Shown: positions 36,396 through 46,598 of the stretch, one piece after another
How the letters are laid out: every line of letters begins with the position of its first letter
Numbering within the stretch: the first letter of the stretch is position 1
NCBI GenBank assembly: GCA_004431415.1
Contig: QPMI01000408.1
Coordinates: forward strand, 1,054,001-1,118,000
From: Cyanophora paradoxa
Taxonomy: Eukaryota > Glaucocystophyceae > Cyanophorales > Cyanophoraceae
Direction of reading: 5' to 3'
DNA length: 64,000 nt
Program-made: the position numbers and the translations under genes
The notes under the pieces: generated by a model
Told to the model about the DNA's origin: nothing
Database searches by the model: none
The model's input: only the letters and a program-made list of their open reading frames with translations

Positions 36396-37346
36396 GGTTC
36401 GCCTGGGCCGCAGAAATTAAAATTAATCGCGATTAGCCTTCAGCAGCGCGTGCCACGGCCGCGGTGCACGCAGAAGATCTAGACGGCCGCCGGGCGGCCC
36501 TGCATGCGCGCTAGCCTTGAAGCATGCGCGCTGCGGCGCGCACCTAACACGAACGAATATCGATGCGAATATTAATTCGGACTCCGGGAGAACCTCGGAT
36601 CCCCAAAAGAAGCTTTACTCCTGTCCGCAGCTTCTGCTTAAGCGCTGCAGCTGGCTGGCTAGCTTTGAGCCTTTGGCAAGCCCTAGGCCTAAAGTAAAGT
36701 GCCGCCGTGCCGCACTCGTACAGAGTCCGACTGTCGTACTATCGTAGTACGTGCAGGCTGAGCTGTACAGCTACTAGGCTACTAGGCCAGTGCTGACTCT
36801 GCTAAGTCATGATCACTGCTGAGTCTGCTGAGTCAGTGCTGACTCAGTGCTGAGTCAGTGCTGACTCCTCCGAGGCTCAGTGACTCCGTTGAGCTGCAGG
36901 ACTGCGGCTACCGGGTAGGCCTTTAGCTAGTAGCTAGTACTAGCCTAGTAGCCTAGTATTAGGCTTGTAGTAGTGCAAGTATAGCTCTTAAGAGTCTTCC
37001 ATAAGTTCCACGTCATGCGTCACCGTCACCGAATCACGTCATCTATTGTAACAATCTCTCCCGGGCGTCATTCTTTAGTACTTGGTACATCTGTCGGTGT
37101 CTCGAATCGGGTCTTCGGAATTCGAACGGAGCCTGCCCCTCTAGATCTGCGGGGCCCGGGCCGCCCGGCCTCTGCAACATTCAATGAGGGTCCCGGTCAT
37201 ACCGGCGCAGCTATCATCTTCCGCCTTGTTCGTAGTTATAACTGATCTAAGAAATCGCATGGCATATACGTAACTGATGTAGCACTAACGCCAAGCCTGC
37301 CGCCGGCGTGTACACGTGATCGGATCAACGCTTCGGCTGGGGCAGG
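36396..37346. other. Intergenic region with palindrome-rich repeats
   Basis: No exon recognised. It contains a TGAGTCA array (listed separately), the palindrome TACTATCGTAGTA near 36735 and a stretch of overlapping CTAGTAGCTAGTACTAGCC phrases near 36925-36960. Confidence 0.5.
36795..36890 (+). repeat. Array of alternating TGAGTCA / TGACTCA motifs
   Basis: Phrases of about 10-12 bp alternate between GCTGAGTC and GCTGACTC, giving several overlapping palindromes such as TGACTCAGTGCTGAGTCA. The heptamer equals the AP-1/GCN4 bZIP core, so a regulatory role is conceivable. A simple palindromic satellite is equally possible. Confidence 0.6.
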
Positions 37347-40300
37347 CTACCGGGCCCCTCCCGCGCCCCGGACGAGGGCTGGCGCCGGCGCCAGGGGCTG
37401 CCGCGGCCCCGCGCCCCCCTCGCCCCGCGCCGCCTTGCTCGGGGGCTCCGAGGGGTCCACGAGGACGGCTGCCGACGCCGCAGACGCCGCCGCCCCCGAT
37501 GCCGGACGCTTGGCAAAGAAGCGGGTGTTGATGGCGGGAGTCGATGCGGCGCCGGCCCTGTGCGGCTTGCTGGCCGCTCCTCCAAGCAAGGAAGGGGGAG
37601 GGGGGGGAGAGCGCTTGGCCGGGGCCGCCTCCTCCCCGTCGTCCGAAAGGTCCACATAGGCGGGGGCGGGGCCGGCGGGGGCGGCCCCCGGCCCGACCGG
37701 CAGGAACCCGTGGTCGAGGAGGGTACGGTGCTCCCGCCGGCGCTGCTCGGCGGCGGGGCCCACCACCGGCCCGCTTGGGCCCCGCTGCGCCGCCCCCGCC
37801 GGCCTCGCCCCGCCCTTCGCGGAGGCCGGTGGAGCCTTCGCCGCCGCCGCTGGGGCTGACAACAGAGCGGCCGCGGGTGGCGCCCGCTCCTCCACCTCCG
37901 CCTCGTCCCCGAAGAGGGTGCCCTGGCTGTCGGGCAGCAGAGCCGGCGTCGGCGGGCCGCGCTGCGGCATTCCCAGCGCCGCGCTCGGGTCCGGCTGCGT
38001 CATCGGTACGTCCTCCTCCTCCTCCTCCTCCTCCTCCTCCGCCTCCTCCTCCTGCTTCGTGCCCGCTTCCTCCTCCGCCGCCGCCGCCGCCGCCGCCTCC
38101 GGCGCCCAGTCCTCCTCCTCCTCGGCGGCCCCCGGGGGCGGCCCGAGCGGCACGGGCGCCGGGGCGAATCCGGCGAGGGCGGCGCCCCAGCGCTTCGCCG
38201 CCCGCTCCTGGAACGCCGCGTCCACCGCCGCCGCCTGCTCCCGCGTGCACTGCGCCCGGCGGAGGTTAAGCGTTCCCAGCGCAGCCGGCCACGCCCTGTC
38301 CCTGTACCCCCCGCGCACCCGCGGCCCCTCGTCGTCGGCGATGTACACGCGGAGCGTCCTCGACTCGAAGGCCGCCGGCTCCTGAGAGGGCGTTTGGCTT
38401 CGTTCAACGCGGCAAAGAAGAGGTGTGGGGGGGGTACGCCGCACCTGCACCCGCAGGACGTAAGGGGTATCCCGAGAGAGGACGAGGCCCTCGCCCTTGG
38501 GCCCCCGCCTCTCGTAAAACGCGCGGCCTTCGAGCGGGCTCTTCGCCTTGTTGCCGTACCCCACCGAGCCCTGCCGGCCACGCCAGGGCGCCCGAGATGA
38601 GCCTCTACCCTCCCCCCCTCCCCCTCCACCTGTACCCCGCCCCGCGCACCTTGTGGAAGTGGAGCTGGTCGGAGCGGATCGCCGGTCGCTCCGCGCCCTT
38701 CAGGAGCTCGTTCGCCCGACCCGCCACCTCCTCCCGGATCTGCGGGGTACACTCAAAGGAACCTTCCCGCCGGGACAACCGGAGAGGGGGGGGGGTACGA
38801 GCCTGCTCGGGATCCACATCCCCCAGGACCTCTGCGGTCCGGGTACACCAGTAGAACTGCCTCTGCGAGATCCGAGCCATGATACCCCTCGCCTATCCTC
38901 GAAATCAGAAGGGCAGGGAGGGGGTACACAAAAGCGCGCGGGGGGGTAGCCCACCTTCCTGAGGCCCTCGCGGGCCTCCGCGGGGTCGGCCTTCGGGGGT
39001 ACAGCGAAGCGCTCGATCTCCTCATCCGTGATGTTCGCCAGGGGGTGCATAAGTAGGTCCACCAGAACGCAGAAGCTGCGGGTGAGAATCAGGGGTACAG
39101 GAGCGAAGCAGAAGTGAGACGGGGGGTACGTACTCCTCGAAGGAGCCGCAGGGGCGCGCGGCGGCGCGCTGGGCGCGCTCGCTGAGGCGCAGGGCGGCGT
39201 CTGCGTGGAGCATCGCTCGTCCGTACATCACCTCCACGCCCTTCACGCGCGGCTCGTTGTACGTGTACTGCTGAGAGCTGAGAAGAGGAAGGAAGGAGGG
39301 GGAGAGGCGGGGGTCGCTCACCAGGTAGCCCTCGGCGCGGGCCCTGCCGAGGTCGAGGAGGGCCTTGGCGCAGGCGGGGCAGTCGGCGGGGAAGGCCAGG
39401 CGCCCGGCGACGAGGCGGGCGTGACCGCGCAGGTGCTCCGCGGCGGCGCGGGCGAGGCCGCGCTGCCCCAGCAGCGCCACGGTGTCCCGGTCCAGGTAGT
39501 CCATCCGGTCCACCTGGCGGGCGGCTAAGAAGAGGAGGCGGGAGGGCGGGGCGGAGGGGGCAGACGTCGACGGCGCCGGAGACGAGCTGGAGAAGCCAGC
39601 TGGAGTCGTCCAGCTCCCTCACGATCCTGCAGTGGGGGCGGAGAGTGTGAGGCGCCGTGCGGGGCAGAGCCCGGAGCAGCAGAGGGCGCACGGGGCGGCG
39701 TCCGGACAGAAGGCGTCGAAGGACTTGCGCTTGGGGCAGATCATGCGCTTGCAGAGGTCCACGGCGGCCCCTCCGAAGTCCAGCCCGATGTCCTGTGGGA
39801 AGAGTCGGCGGAGGCGGCGGCGGCGGCGGGGGCGGAGGCGGGGGCGGCGGCGGCCCGGGCCGCCCCGGGAGCGTAGGAGCGCACGGTGAGGACGCGCTGA
39901 ACGAGCATCACGGAGATGAGCTCGTGGTCGAACTCCACGCCCCGCATCTCCGCGAAGATCTCGAACGTGTGCCTGCGCCCGCCGCTCCGGGTCTCAGCGC
40001 GGAGCGCGGGCGCCGGTGCGCGGGCGCCGCCGCGGGCTCGGAGCGCACGAGAACATGGCGTGGCCGACGTCGTGGAGGAGCCCGGCCAGCGCGAAGACGT
40101 CGACGAGCTGCTCGTCGTCGCGGAGGCGGAATCGCCTTCGCGCCTCCGCGAACTCTCCGGGGCACTCCCTCCTGAGTTGCTCGGCCCACAGCCGCGCAAG
40201 GTGAGCCACGCCTGCGCGCGAAAGAGAGGGCGCGGCCGTGTCAGCGAGGGTTCGCGGTTCTCCCGAGCGCTGGAGCTCGAGGCGGACCGACGGAGTGCGA

Positions 40301-40534
40301 GAGCCGAGTGTGTATCAGATTGCTGTTGATGATGCACGCTCCGCCTAGCTGCTGCAGGTGCACGAGCCTCTGGACCTGCAGGCCGTCGTCAGCTCGGCCG
40401 GCGACCGCGGCGCGGCTGAATCGCACCACGCGGTGGCGAAACGCCTTCAGAAGCCAACCCCGAAGTACAATCTCCCCGTGCACATGATCTTGCGAGCCGC
40501 TGTCAGGGCGCGAGGCGCGAGACCCTAGAACCAC
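37347..40534 (-). CDS. SAMHD1-like HD-domain dNTP triphosphohydrolase with long acidic C-terminal tail
   Basis: Family role: hydrolysis of dNTPs to nucleosides and triphosphate, controlling dNTP pools in the nucleus. The start at 40534 precedes QDHVHGEIVLRGWLLKAF, equivalent to the DPIHG opening of the family. Then come VQRLVHLQQLGGA, TRLSHSVGVAHLARLW (first metal His) and LLHDVGHAMFS (HD pair, near 40060). Next are FDHELISVML (near 39920), an equivalent of the THEQ helix, and VDRMDYLDRD (near 39500) with the last metal Asp. All four HD metal ligands are therefore present. Downstream exons give VMYGRAMLHADAALRLSERA, LANITDEEIERFAVPP, VAGRANELLKGAERPAIRSD and ESRTLRVYIADDE, matching the helical C-lobe. 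The final exon adds a tail not found in animal SAMHD1: a (Glu)10 run, then Ala/Pro-rich sequence with NTRFFAKRP, ending at 37347. No SAM domain was seen before the HD domain. Confidence 0.87.
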
Positions 40535-40797
40535 GGTAAGCGCGGCGCGGCACGGCGCGTCTCACCTGCAATGCGCTCCTCGTCTAGTTCCATCGCGCTC
40601 GGCGAGATTCGCCGGCAGCCCGCGGAGCCCGCGAAACGATGGCACTCCCGTACCCGTCTGGCCAAAAGGCACGTACCCCAACCACCAGGCGAGTGCTGCA
40701 GGCGCGGGGCTTCCGCGGCAGAGCCAGTGTGCTCGATCACCTGCTGCAGCCAGCACCGATTCGCGTGCTCAGCAGCCGGCAACGAGTCGCCTTGCAG
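40535..40797. promoter_or_regulatory. Short divergent promoter between SAMHD1-like and F-box/LRR genes
   Basis: Only 263 bp separate the two chosen start codons, or 104 bp if the F-box gene starts at the earlier in-frame ATG at 40639. The interval is GC-rich with no TATA-like element, so the genes probably share a bidirectional promoter. This is inferred from position. Confidence 0.45.
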
Positions 40798-42613
40798 ATG
40801 GTTCGGGGCAGCAAGAAGCGCGGCAGGGCTGCTAGCGTCGAGGAGGCGGGCGCAGAGAAGACCCGCTCCGATATGGGCGAAGGCGAGCGCGAGGAGCCGC
40901 TCTCCGCATATGCGAGCGCTCACACGAGCGCTGCAACTGATCATGACCAAGGCGCGGCTCCGAGCAGCGCGAGAGCCAGCTCGCCAGCAGGCGAGCGATA
41001 CAGAAAGCGGCATCATGTTGAGCGAGGAGAGCTCAGCAATGCGCCAGCGCCAGCAGAGCAGCAGCAGCTGCTGCGGCCGGCCTCGGACTATTCCGCCTTC
41101 GAGCAGCTGCCCGACGACATTCTTAGGAAGATTATCGATCATCTAGGCCCGCGGGAGGCGTGGGACGTGTGCCGGCTGCCGCTCGTGTGTCGAAGGATGC
41201 GAGACTTTCTGGCCTCGGGCAGTGAGGCGCTCGTCCTGCGTGGCGAGCGCATCGGACTCTCGCGGTACAGCGAGATGCGTGAGGCGGAGCTCCGTTCGTG
41301 GGCGCGGCGCCTCGAGACGGGCGCCGTGCGGTTCACGGCGGGCGGGGCGCTCGAGGTCGACGCGCGCGCGTGGCCCCCGGCCAGGTGCCCCCTGCGCTGC
41401 CTTTCGCGCTCGGGCGCCTCTAGATCTAAGCCTCAAGCGCGCTTCTGCAGTTACGCCTGGATCGAAGGCCCGACCCCCAGCACGCCTTTCTTCTCTTTCC
41501 ACCCCTCCATCCAGGGGCTCCGCCGCCTCTTCGTCTGGCACGGGTACACCCGCTGGCGCCCCGCTGACCCCGCCGGTCGCCCCCAACGTGTACGTCGTAC
41601 CCCGCAGGGACGTGGCGCCCCCAGGCGCGCCTGCGGATGTGCGAACGATGGCGCGGCACGCGTACGTCGGGGCGGCCCTGGCGGCCCTGGCGCCGGTGGC
41701 CGGCACCCTCGAGGAGCTCAGCATCCGCATCCAGACCAAACTTCGCGACGACCGCAGGCGCCTGCCCCGTGCGCCCCTCGCCCTACCCGTTTCCACCCGG
41801 TACCCCCCTGACACGCACTCCGGCGGCAGAGGGCGCGGCGCGCGAGGCGATCGCGGCGGGGCTGCGGCGGCTGACGGCCCTGCGGAGCCTCGACCTCGCC
41901 GACTGCATCGGCGTCTCCGGCGAGCTCCTGATGGAGGTCCGCGGTTCGATTCCGGGGGGCGCCTCTTTCTCAGGGGCGGGCGCGCAGGTCGGGCCGGCCG
42001 TGCTCGGCGGGCTGCGGTCGCTGCGGGTCGCGCAGCACGTCGAGCACGGGCGCTCGGGGGACGGAGAGGCGCGCGCAGCGGCCCAGCGCTCCCTCGCCTT
42101 TGCCATCGCCCGCCGCTGCCCCCTTCTCGAGGTCGCGCACCCCCCCCCCCCCCCACCCCCCCTCCCCCCCTCCCCCCCCTCCCCCCCACTTCTCACGGGC
42201 TCGCAGGAGCTCCGAGTCGCGTTCCACTGCCCGAGTGGGGCCGCGCCGTCGACGCGGCGGCCCTCGCGTCCTTTGCCGGCTTCGCCGCCTCGCCTCGACG
42301 CGAGGGTCTACGGGTTGTCCCAGGCGCGGCGCGGCGCGGCGCGGCGCGGCGCGGCGCGGCGGCCCGCCCCAGCCGACTCGCCGCGCACGCAGCTCGCCTC
42401 CGCCCACCTGGAGACGCTCGAGCTCGACACGCACTACGCCGACGAGCAGCCGGCGCCCCTCCTCTACGATGTCGCGTCCATCGCGCGCCCCTGCGCTCCC
42501 GGGCCCCCCGGTCCTGCACATGCCGCCTGTCTGACGCCCCCTCAGAAGAGCCTGCAAAACCTGACGCTGCTGGGGAAATTCAGTGACTGGGCGGCTCTGG
42601 CCATGGCACCAAA

Positions 42614-42653
<40 letters not shown>

Positions 42654-43395
42654 CGCTTTCTGCTTACCCCTTCACACAGCTGCGCTCCTTGTCCCTCGGC
42701 ACGTGCGTACCCCTGCGCCCCGCCGTCCCGTACCCTTCTTGGGCTCACTGTACTCTGGGGCCGCGGCAGGCCCGAGCGGAGCTGCGAGCTGCCGGCCGGG
42801 TGCCTGGCCGTCCTGCCGGCGCTGCCGGCGCTGGAGCGGCTCAGCGTCCACCTGATCGGCTATTCTTCGGGGGCGATCGCCGCCTCGCTCCGCGCCCTCG
42901 CCGCGGTGCTCGCGTCGGCCCCTTTCCTGCGGTCCCTCGTCGTTTCCGTCTGCGACGGACTCCGCGCCAACGCCCTGGACCCCGCGTACGCCCCCGACCG
43001 AGCGCTCGCCCCCGCCGCGGCCGCGTTCCTCCACGCCGCGAGGGTGGGTACCCCCCCTCGTCGGTCGGTGTCGCCGCCTCCGACGTCTGAAGCCGTACCC
43101 CCAGGACACCCTGGAGGAGTACGACCGGGAGGCGGTGTACCCCACCACGGACGAGAGCAGCGCGCTGGCGGCCTGCACGCGCCTGCGCCGCGCCTCGCTC
43201 ACGCTGGCGGTGCCGGCATCGGCCGTGGCCGCTAGTGCCGAGGGACTTGCGGCGCTGGCGCCGCTGGCGTCGATGGCGGCCCGGCCGGCGCCGGCCCCGG
43301 GGGACCTGGTGCTCGCCCGGGGCCCCCGGGATGCCTCGGACTGGGGCGCCACCCGCGCCCTCCTCGGCGGCCGCTGGCGCCTGGAGGAGGCCTAG
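40798..43395 (+). CDS. F-box / leucine-rich repeat protein
   Basis: Likely SCF ubiquitin-ligase adaptor. The start at 40798 (MVRGSKKRGRAASVEEAGAE) directly follows a CAG; an in-frame ATG at 40639 would add 53 residues. A low-complexity Ser/Ala/Glu N-terminus leads to the F-box at about 41100-41230 (FEQLPDDILRKIIDHLGP, LVCRRMRDF). Later exons carry LRR segments: LAALAPVAGTLEELSIRIQ (near 41710), LRRLTALRSLDLADCIGVSG (near 41900), VLGGLRSLRVAQ (42010), AHLETLELDTHY (42410), KSLQNLTLLGKFSDW (42560), LPALPALERLSVHLIGYSSG (42850) and ACTRLRRASLTLAVPASA (43180). The stop after RWRLEEA is at 43395. One intron contains a 35-nt C run. It differs from the F-box gene at 4300-11457 in lacking ankyrin repeats. 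Confidence 0.8.
42618..42652 (+). repeat. 35-nt C run in an intron of the F-box/LRR gene
   Basis: An uninterrupted C tract on the sense strand, shortly after the exon ending ALAMAPN. Confidence 0.9.
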
Positions 43396-43721
43396 GCCCA
43401 GGGCAGGCCTCCTGAGGGCCACGACCAGCCGGCCCCGCGTCGCAGGCACGCGCACATGCACGACGTTGACGTCGATAATGTTTCTTGTTTCCAAGTTCCC
43501 TATGTCTATCGTTGTTAAATGCTAACGCGTGTACGTACGCGTACGCGTACGCGGACGTACAAGTGCGGATTCCGGGCATGCGCATGCGCATATGCGCTCC
43601 GGGATCCGATCGAGGTTCTGCATGCAGCTGGATCCGATCCGGAGGTCGGCGTCGACCATGCCGTTTCAGTACTCCGAGGAGGTTCGTATGCGTACGCCTC
43701 GTGATTGTCCGAGCTCGACAA

Positions 43722-43896
43722 GGCTCCTTTGAGTGTACCCCGCATGCGCAGATCCGGGGCCTCCGGGCCAAGATCTAGATCTAGAGGAGGGGGACGCTGT
43801 GAGGCCCGTGACGGGCGAACGAGCTCCTGAAGGGCGCGGGGCGACCCTCGGACCAGCGATCCGATCCGACCAGCTCCACTTCCGGATCCACAAGGC
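43722..43896 (+). pseudogene. Decayed inverted fragment of the SAMHD1-like gene
   Basis: Read on the plus strand this resembles part of the minus-strand gene at 38650-38765. Shared pieces are CCTTTGAGTGTACCCCGC followed by an AG and ATCCG, then GGGCGAACGAGCTCCTGAAG, and finally GACCAGCTCCACTTCC. They encode the remains of RANELLKGA and RSDQLHF. An insertion containing AGATCTAGATCTAGAGG and several small indels break the frame. Only about 175 bp is recognisable, lying just beyond the F-box gene that faces away from the parent gene. Confidence 0.8.
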
Positions 43897-43926
43897 CTAG
43901 GTGCGCGCGCGGGGCGAGGTTTCAGG

Positions 43927-43927
<1 letters not shown>

Positions 43928-43966
<39 letters not shown>
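43928..43966 (+). repeat. 39-nt G run
   Basis: An uninterrupted G homopolymer, the longest in the window and the only long one outside an intron. Length may be affected by sequencing. Confidence 0.9.
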
Positions 43967-43969
<3 letters not shown>

Positions 43970-44558
43970 AGGCTCACCTCGCGATCAGGCGCCCTACCCG
44001 GTAGGCCTGGCTCGGCTGGCCAAATCATCTGGCCCAAATGCCGCAGTGCATGGGCCCATGGCGGTGGCCTAGTAGGTAACAACTCCGTACGAGTCTGACG
44101 TACCATGGCCATATGCATTAGTGTAGCTAGTACAAGCTACTAGGCTATAAATTTCCAAGATGCAGCCTTTTTATTATGGAGGCTATAAATATTAGCATAC
44201 ACTGATTTAAAACAGGATTTAAACAGCTTATATATAATATATGCAACTATAATGACGGGGGTTTCGCCCTTCCGTATAGTCTGTCAAAAAATGATGTCTC
44301 TTAATTAGTAATACAGGCTATTGCAATTGATTGCCTTATTATATTTATAACGCGCTGGTTCGGCTTTATTTTAATGAATTTTTAAAAAATTACGAAGCGC
44401 TAGCGCTATATATATAGCGATACTAGTACTACTAGTATTCAATGATTAATTCGCCGACTGACCGGCGAGTCGCCGCTAGATATTTAAATAGCCTTTTCAT
44501 GCAAGCGCGATATCATATGGAAGTTAATGGAACAACAGAACGTGCAGCTATAATTAAG

Positions 44559-44817
44559 CTACCGTAAAACACAATACTATAAAAACAAATTATGTCGTTA
44601 TAAAACCGGACCCTTCTCTATGCGAAATATGACATCCCCAAGTTATGTCGTCACGAAATTTTCAGGCTTGTATAGGGCGGTAAATTGGGGGGGTAACACT
44701 AAGCACGCCCTATTATGTCGTCATGTCGATCAAGTTTTCGAATTCGGCGACAAAATTTTGGGGACGACATAATTAATAAAGTACAGACCTTAATATTAAT
44801 ATTGTGTTTTACGGTAG
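44559..44817. mobile_element. MITE-like element with perfect 18-bp terminal inverted repeats
   Basis: CTACCGTAAAACACAATA at 44559-44576 is the exact reverse complement of 44800-44817. Further inside, AAATTATGTCGT (near 44588) is mirrored by ACGACATAATT (near 44764), and TTATGTCGTCA occurs twice more in the core. At 259 bp it has no coding capacity, as expected of a miniature inverted-repeat element mobilised in trans. No convincing target-site duplication was seen in the flanks (TTAAG left, ATTTAG right), so the superfamily is unassigned. Confidence 0.7.
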
Positions 44818-46598
44818 ATTTAGCGAAGACTACCGTAGTACCGTACGCGGTCACGCGTCTGACTACGTATACGTAGTACGTACCTACAACTTGGCTACAA
44901 CTAGCCTACAAGCCTTGAAGTTACAACTTAGGCTACAAGTGCGTCATTTTTTTAATCCAATTGAGGGAAAGAGGTGTTCACATGTACAAAGCCCTTGAAG
45001 CTCAATGATTTTTAACGCGGGAAAGAGCTTTTCAAGTTTTTTTAAGCACGAGAAAGAGCCAGGAACTCTTCGTTTTTTTAATTTTCGTACCCAGCCTGGC
45101 GCCGGCCCAGTGGCAGATCCGGACTCCACAGTCTCCATACGCTATTACGCATACAGTCGACGTCGACGTCACGGCCGGGCGGTCGAGCTCTGCGGGGCGC
45201 CCGGCCCGGCCGGGCGGCCCCGGCCCCCGCCGCGCCGGGCCGGCCCGCGGGCTGTACTGTGCCACGGTGCTGCAGCCTGTACATGTGTATGCGCACTGCC
45301 GCCACTGCGGCAATGCGCATGCGCCGTCACGGCGTGCCACACTGCCACGGTGCGGCCCGGCCCGCCCGGCGGCCGCCCAGCCTGGCAGTCACTGTCACTC
45401 ACTGAGTCGACGTCTGCCATGCCAGGCAGCGGCCCACTGCGGTCCACTGGGCCCCGGGCCCCGGGGTGACCCGCGCCGGGAATCCCGGGATCGCGGAGAT
45501 CTAGACTCGGAGACTCCGACTCGGCGATCATCAAGTTTCAAGTCCGACGGTCACTGAGTTAAAGTGAGTTTGCAGACTGACAGCCTGGCAGGGCGCTACC
45601 GGTAGGCGCCGCCGCGCCGCTACCCCGGTACCGGCCCGGGCCCGGGGACCCGGATAACCTCCTCGACTGACCTCGAGCTCCGCGGCTCGCCGCGGCCGGG
45701 CGACGCCGGCCGGGCCCGGCGGCGCCGAGTCGACGTGGCCGACTCGGTAGTACCGGCCCAGTAGTACCGGGTACCAGCAGCGTGCCAGCGTGCCACGGTG
45801 GCACTGCGCAATTCGCGCAACCGTTGAACTTGGCAAGCTAGCTATAGCTAGCTGCATCATCCCAGCTTGCATGAGCCTGCTGCCTCAGCCTGCATCGCGC
45901 GCGATGATGACCCAACTCGAGCTCGGCGATCGCTAATTCGACGCTAAACTTTACCGTCGGATCATCGGATACGAATACGTATGCGTGCTGCAGCAACTAG
46001 CGGCTTATAATTACTAGCCTAGTAGTACGTAGCGGCGACGACTCGCCGACGAGTACGCGGATACCGTAGTACGCTCGAGCACGCGTATACACGTGCACGA
46101 GTACCGGATACGTATACGTGCTACGTATACAGCCTACAGCAACTAGTACGTAGCGGCGACGTTACTCGCGCAAGCGCTGAGCCGACACACACGGACCACG
46201 ATAACTACGAAAGTCTAGCCAGGTGCTAGGACAGCTGCAAGCCTGCATCTGCAGCCTGCAGGGCGGTCAGCCTAGCAGCCTTGCTTGCTTGCATTGAACG
46301 CCAGCTGAGGGATGCAAACTTGACGCCAGCAGCAGCTCCATCGCCTGCGCGCCTGCACCCTGGTAGGGCTCCCTCAGCGAAGCTACACATGTTTACGGTC
46401 GAGATATAGGCCTATTACCTCGTTTTTCGTAGCTAAGGCGGAACAGGCGTGGCAGGCAAGCTCGATCCAGCAGCAAGCCGAGGATCGAATACTTGGATAT
46501 ACGATAGTATAGGCGGTTCCTCTTGCGCGTACGCGCGAGCGCGTGCACGCTACGTATTCATGTACAGCGTTCCAAGTAGGCGTGCAGCGCGGGCACAG

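Larger units (their letters stand above)
43396..46598. other. 3.2-kb gene-free region
   Basis: Holds, in order: alternating TACGCG repeats (43528-43555), a decayed SAMHD1-like fragment, a G run, an AT-rich block (44100-44960) with a MITE-like element, and a GC-rich palindrome-rich block (about 45160-45770). A mixed stretch up to the giant gene repeats phrases such as ACTAGTACGTAGCGGCGAC. The open frames in the GC-rich block look like composition artefacts. I recognise no intact gene. Confidence 0.55.

Noticed and set aside
45005-45534. Long open frames on both strands in the GC-rich intergenic block
   Set aside because: The sequence is dominated by GGCC/CCGG palindromes, the translations are mostly Gly/Pro/Arg/Ala, and there are no exon-like splice pairs.
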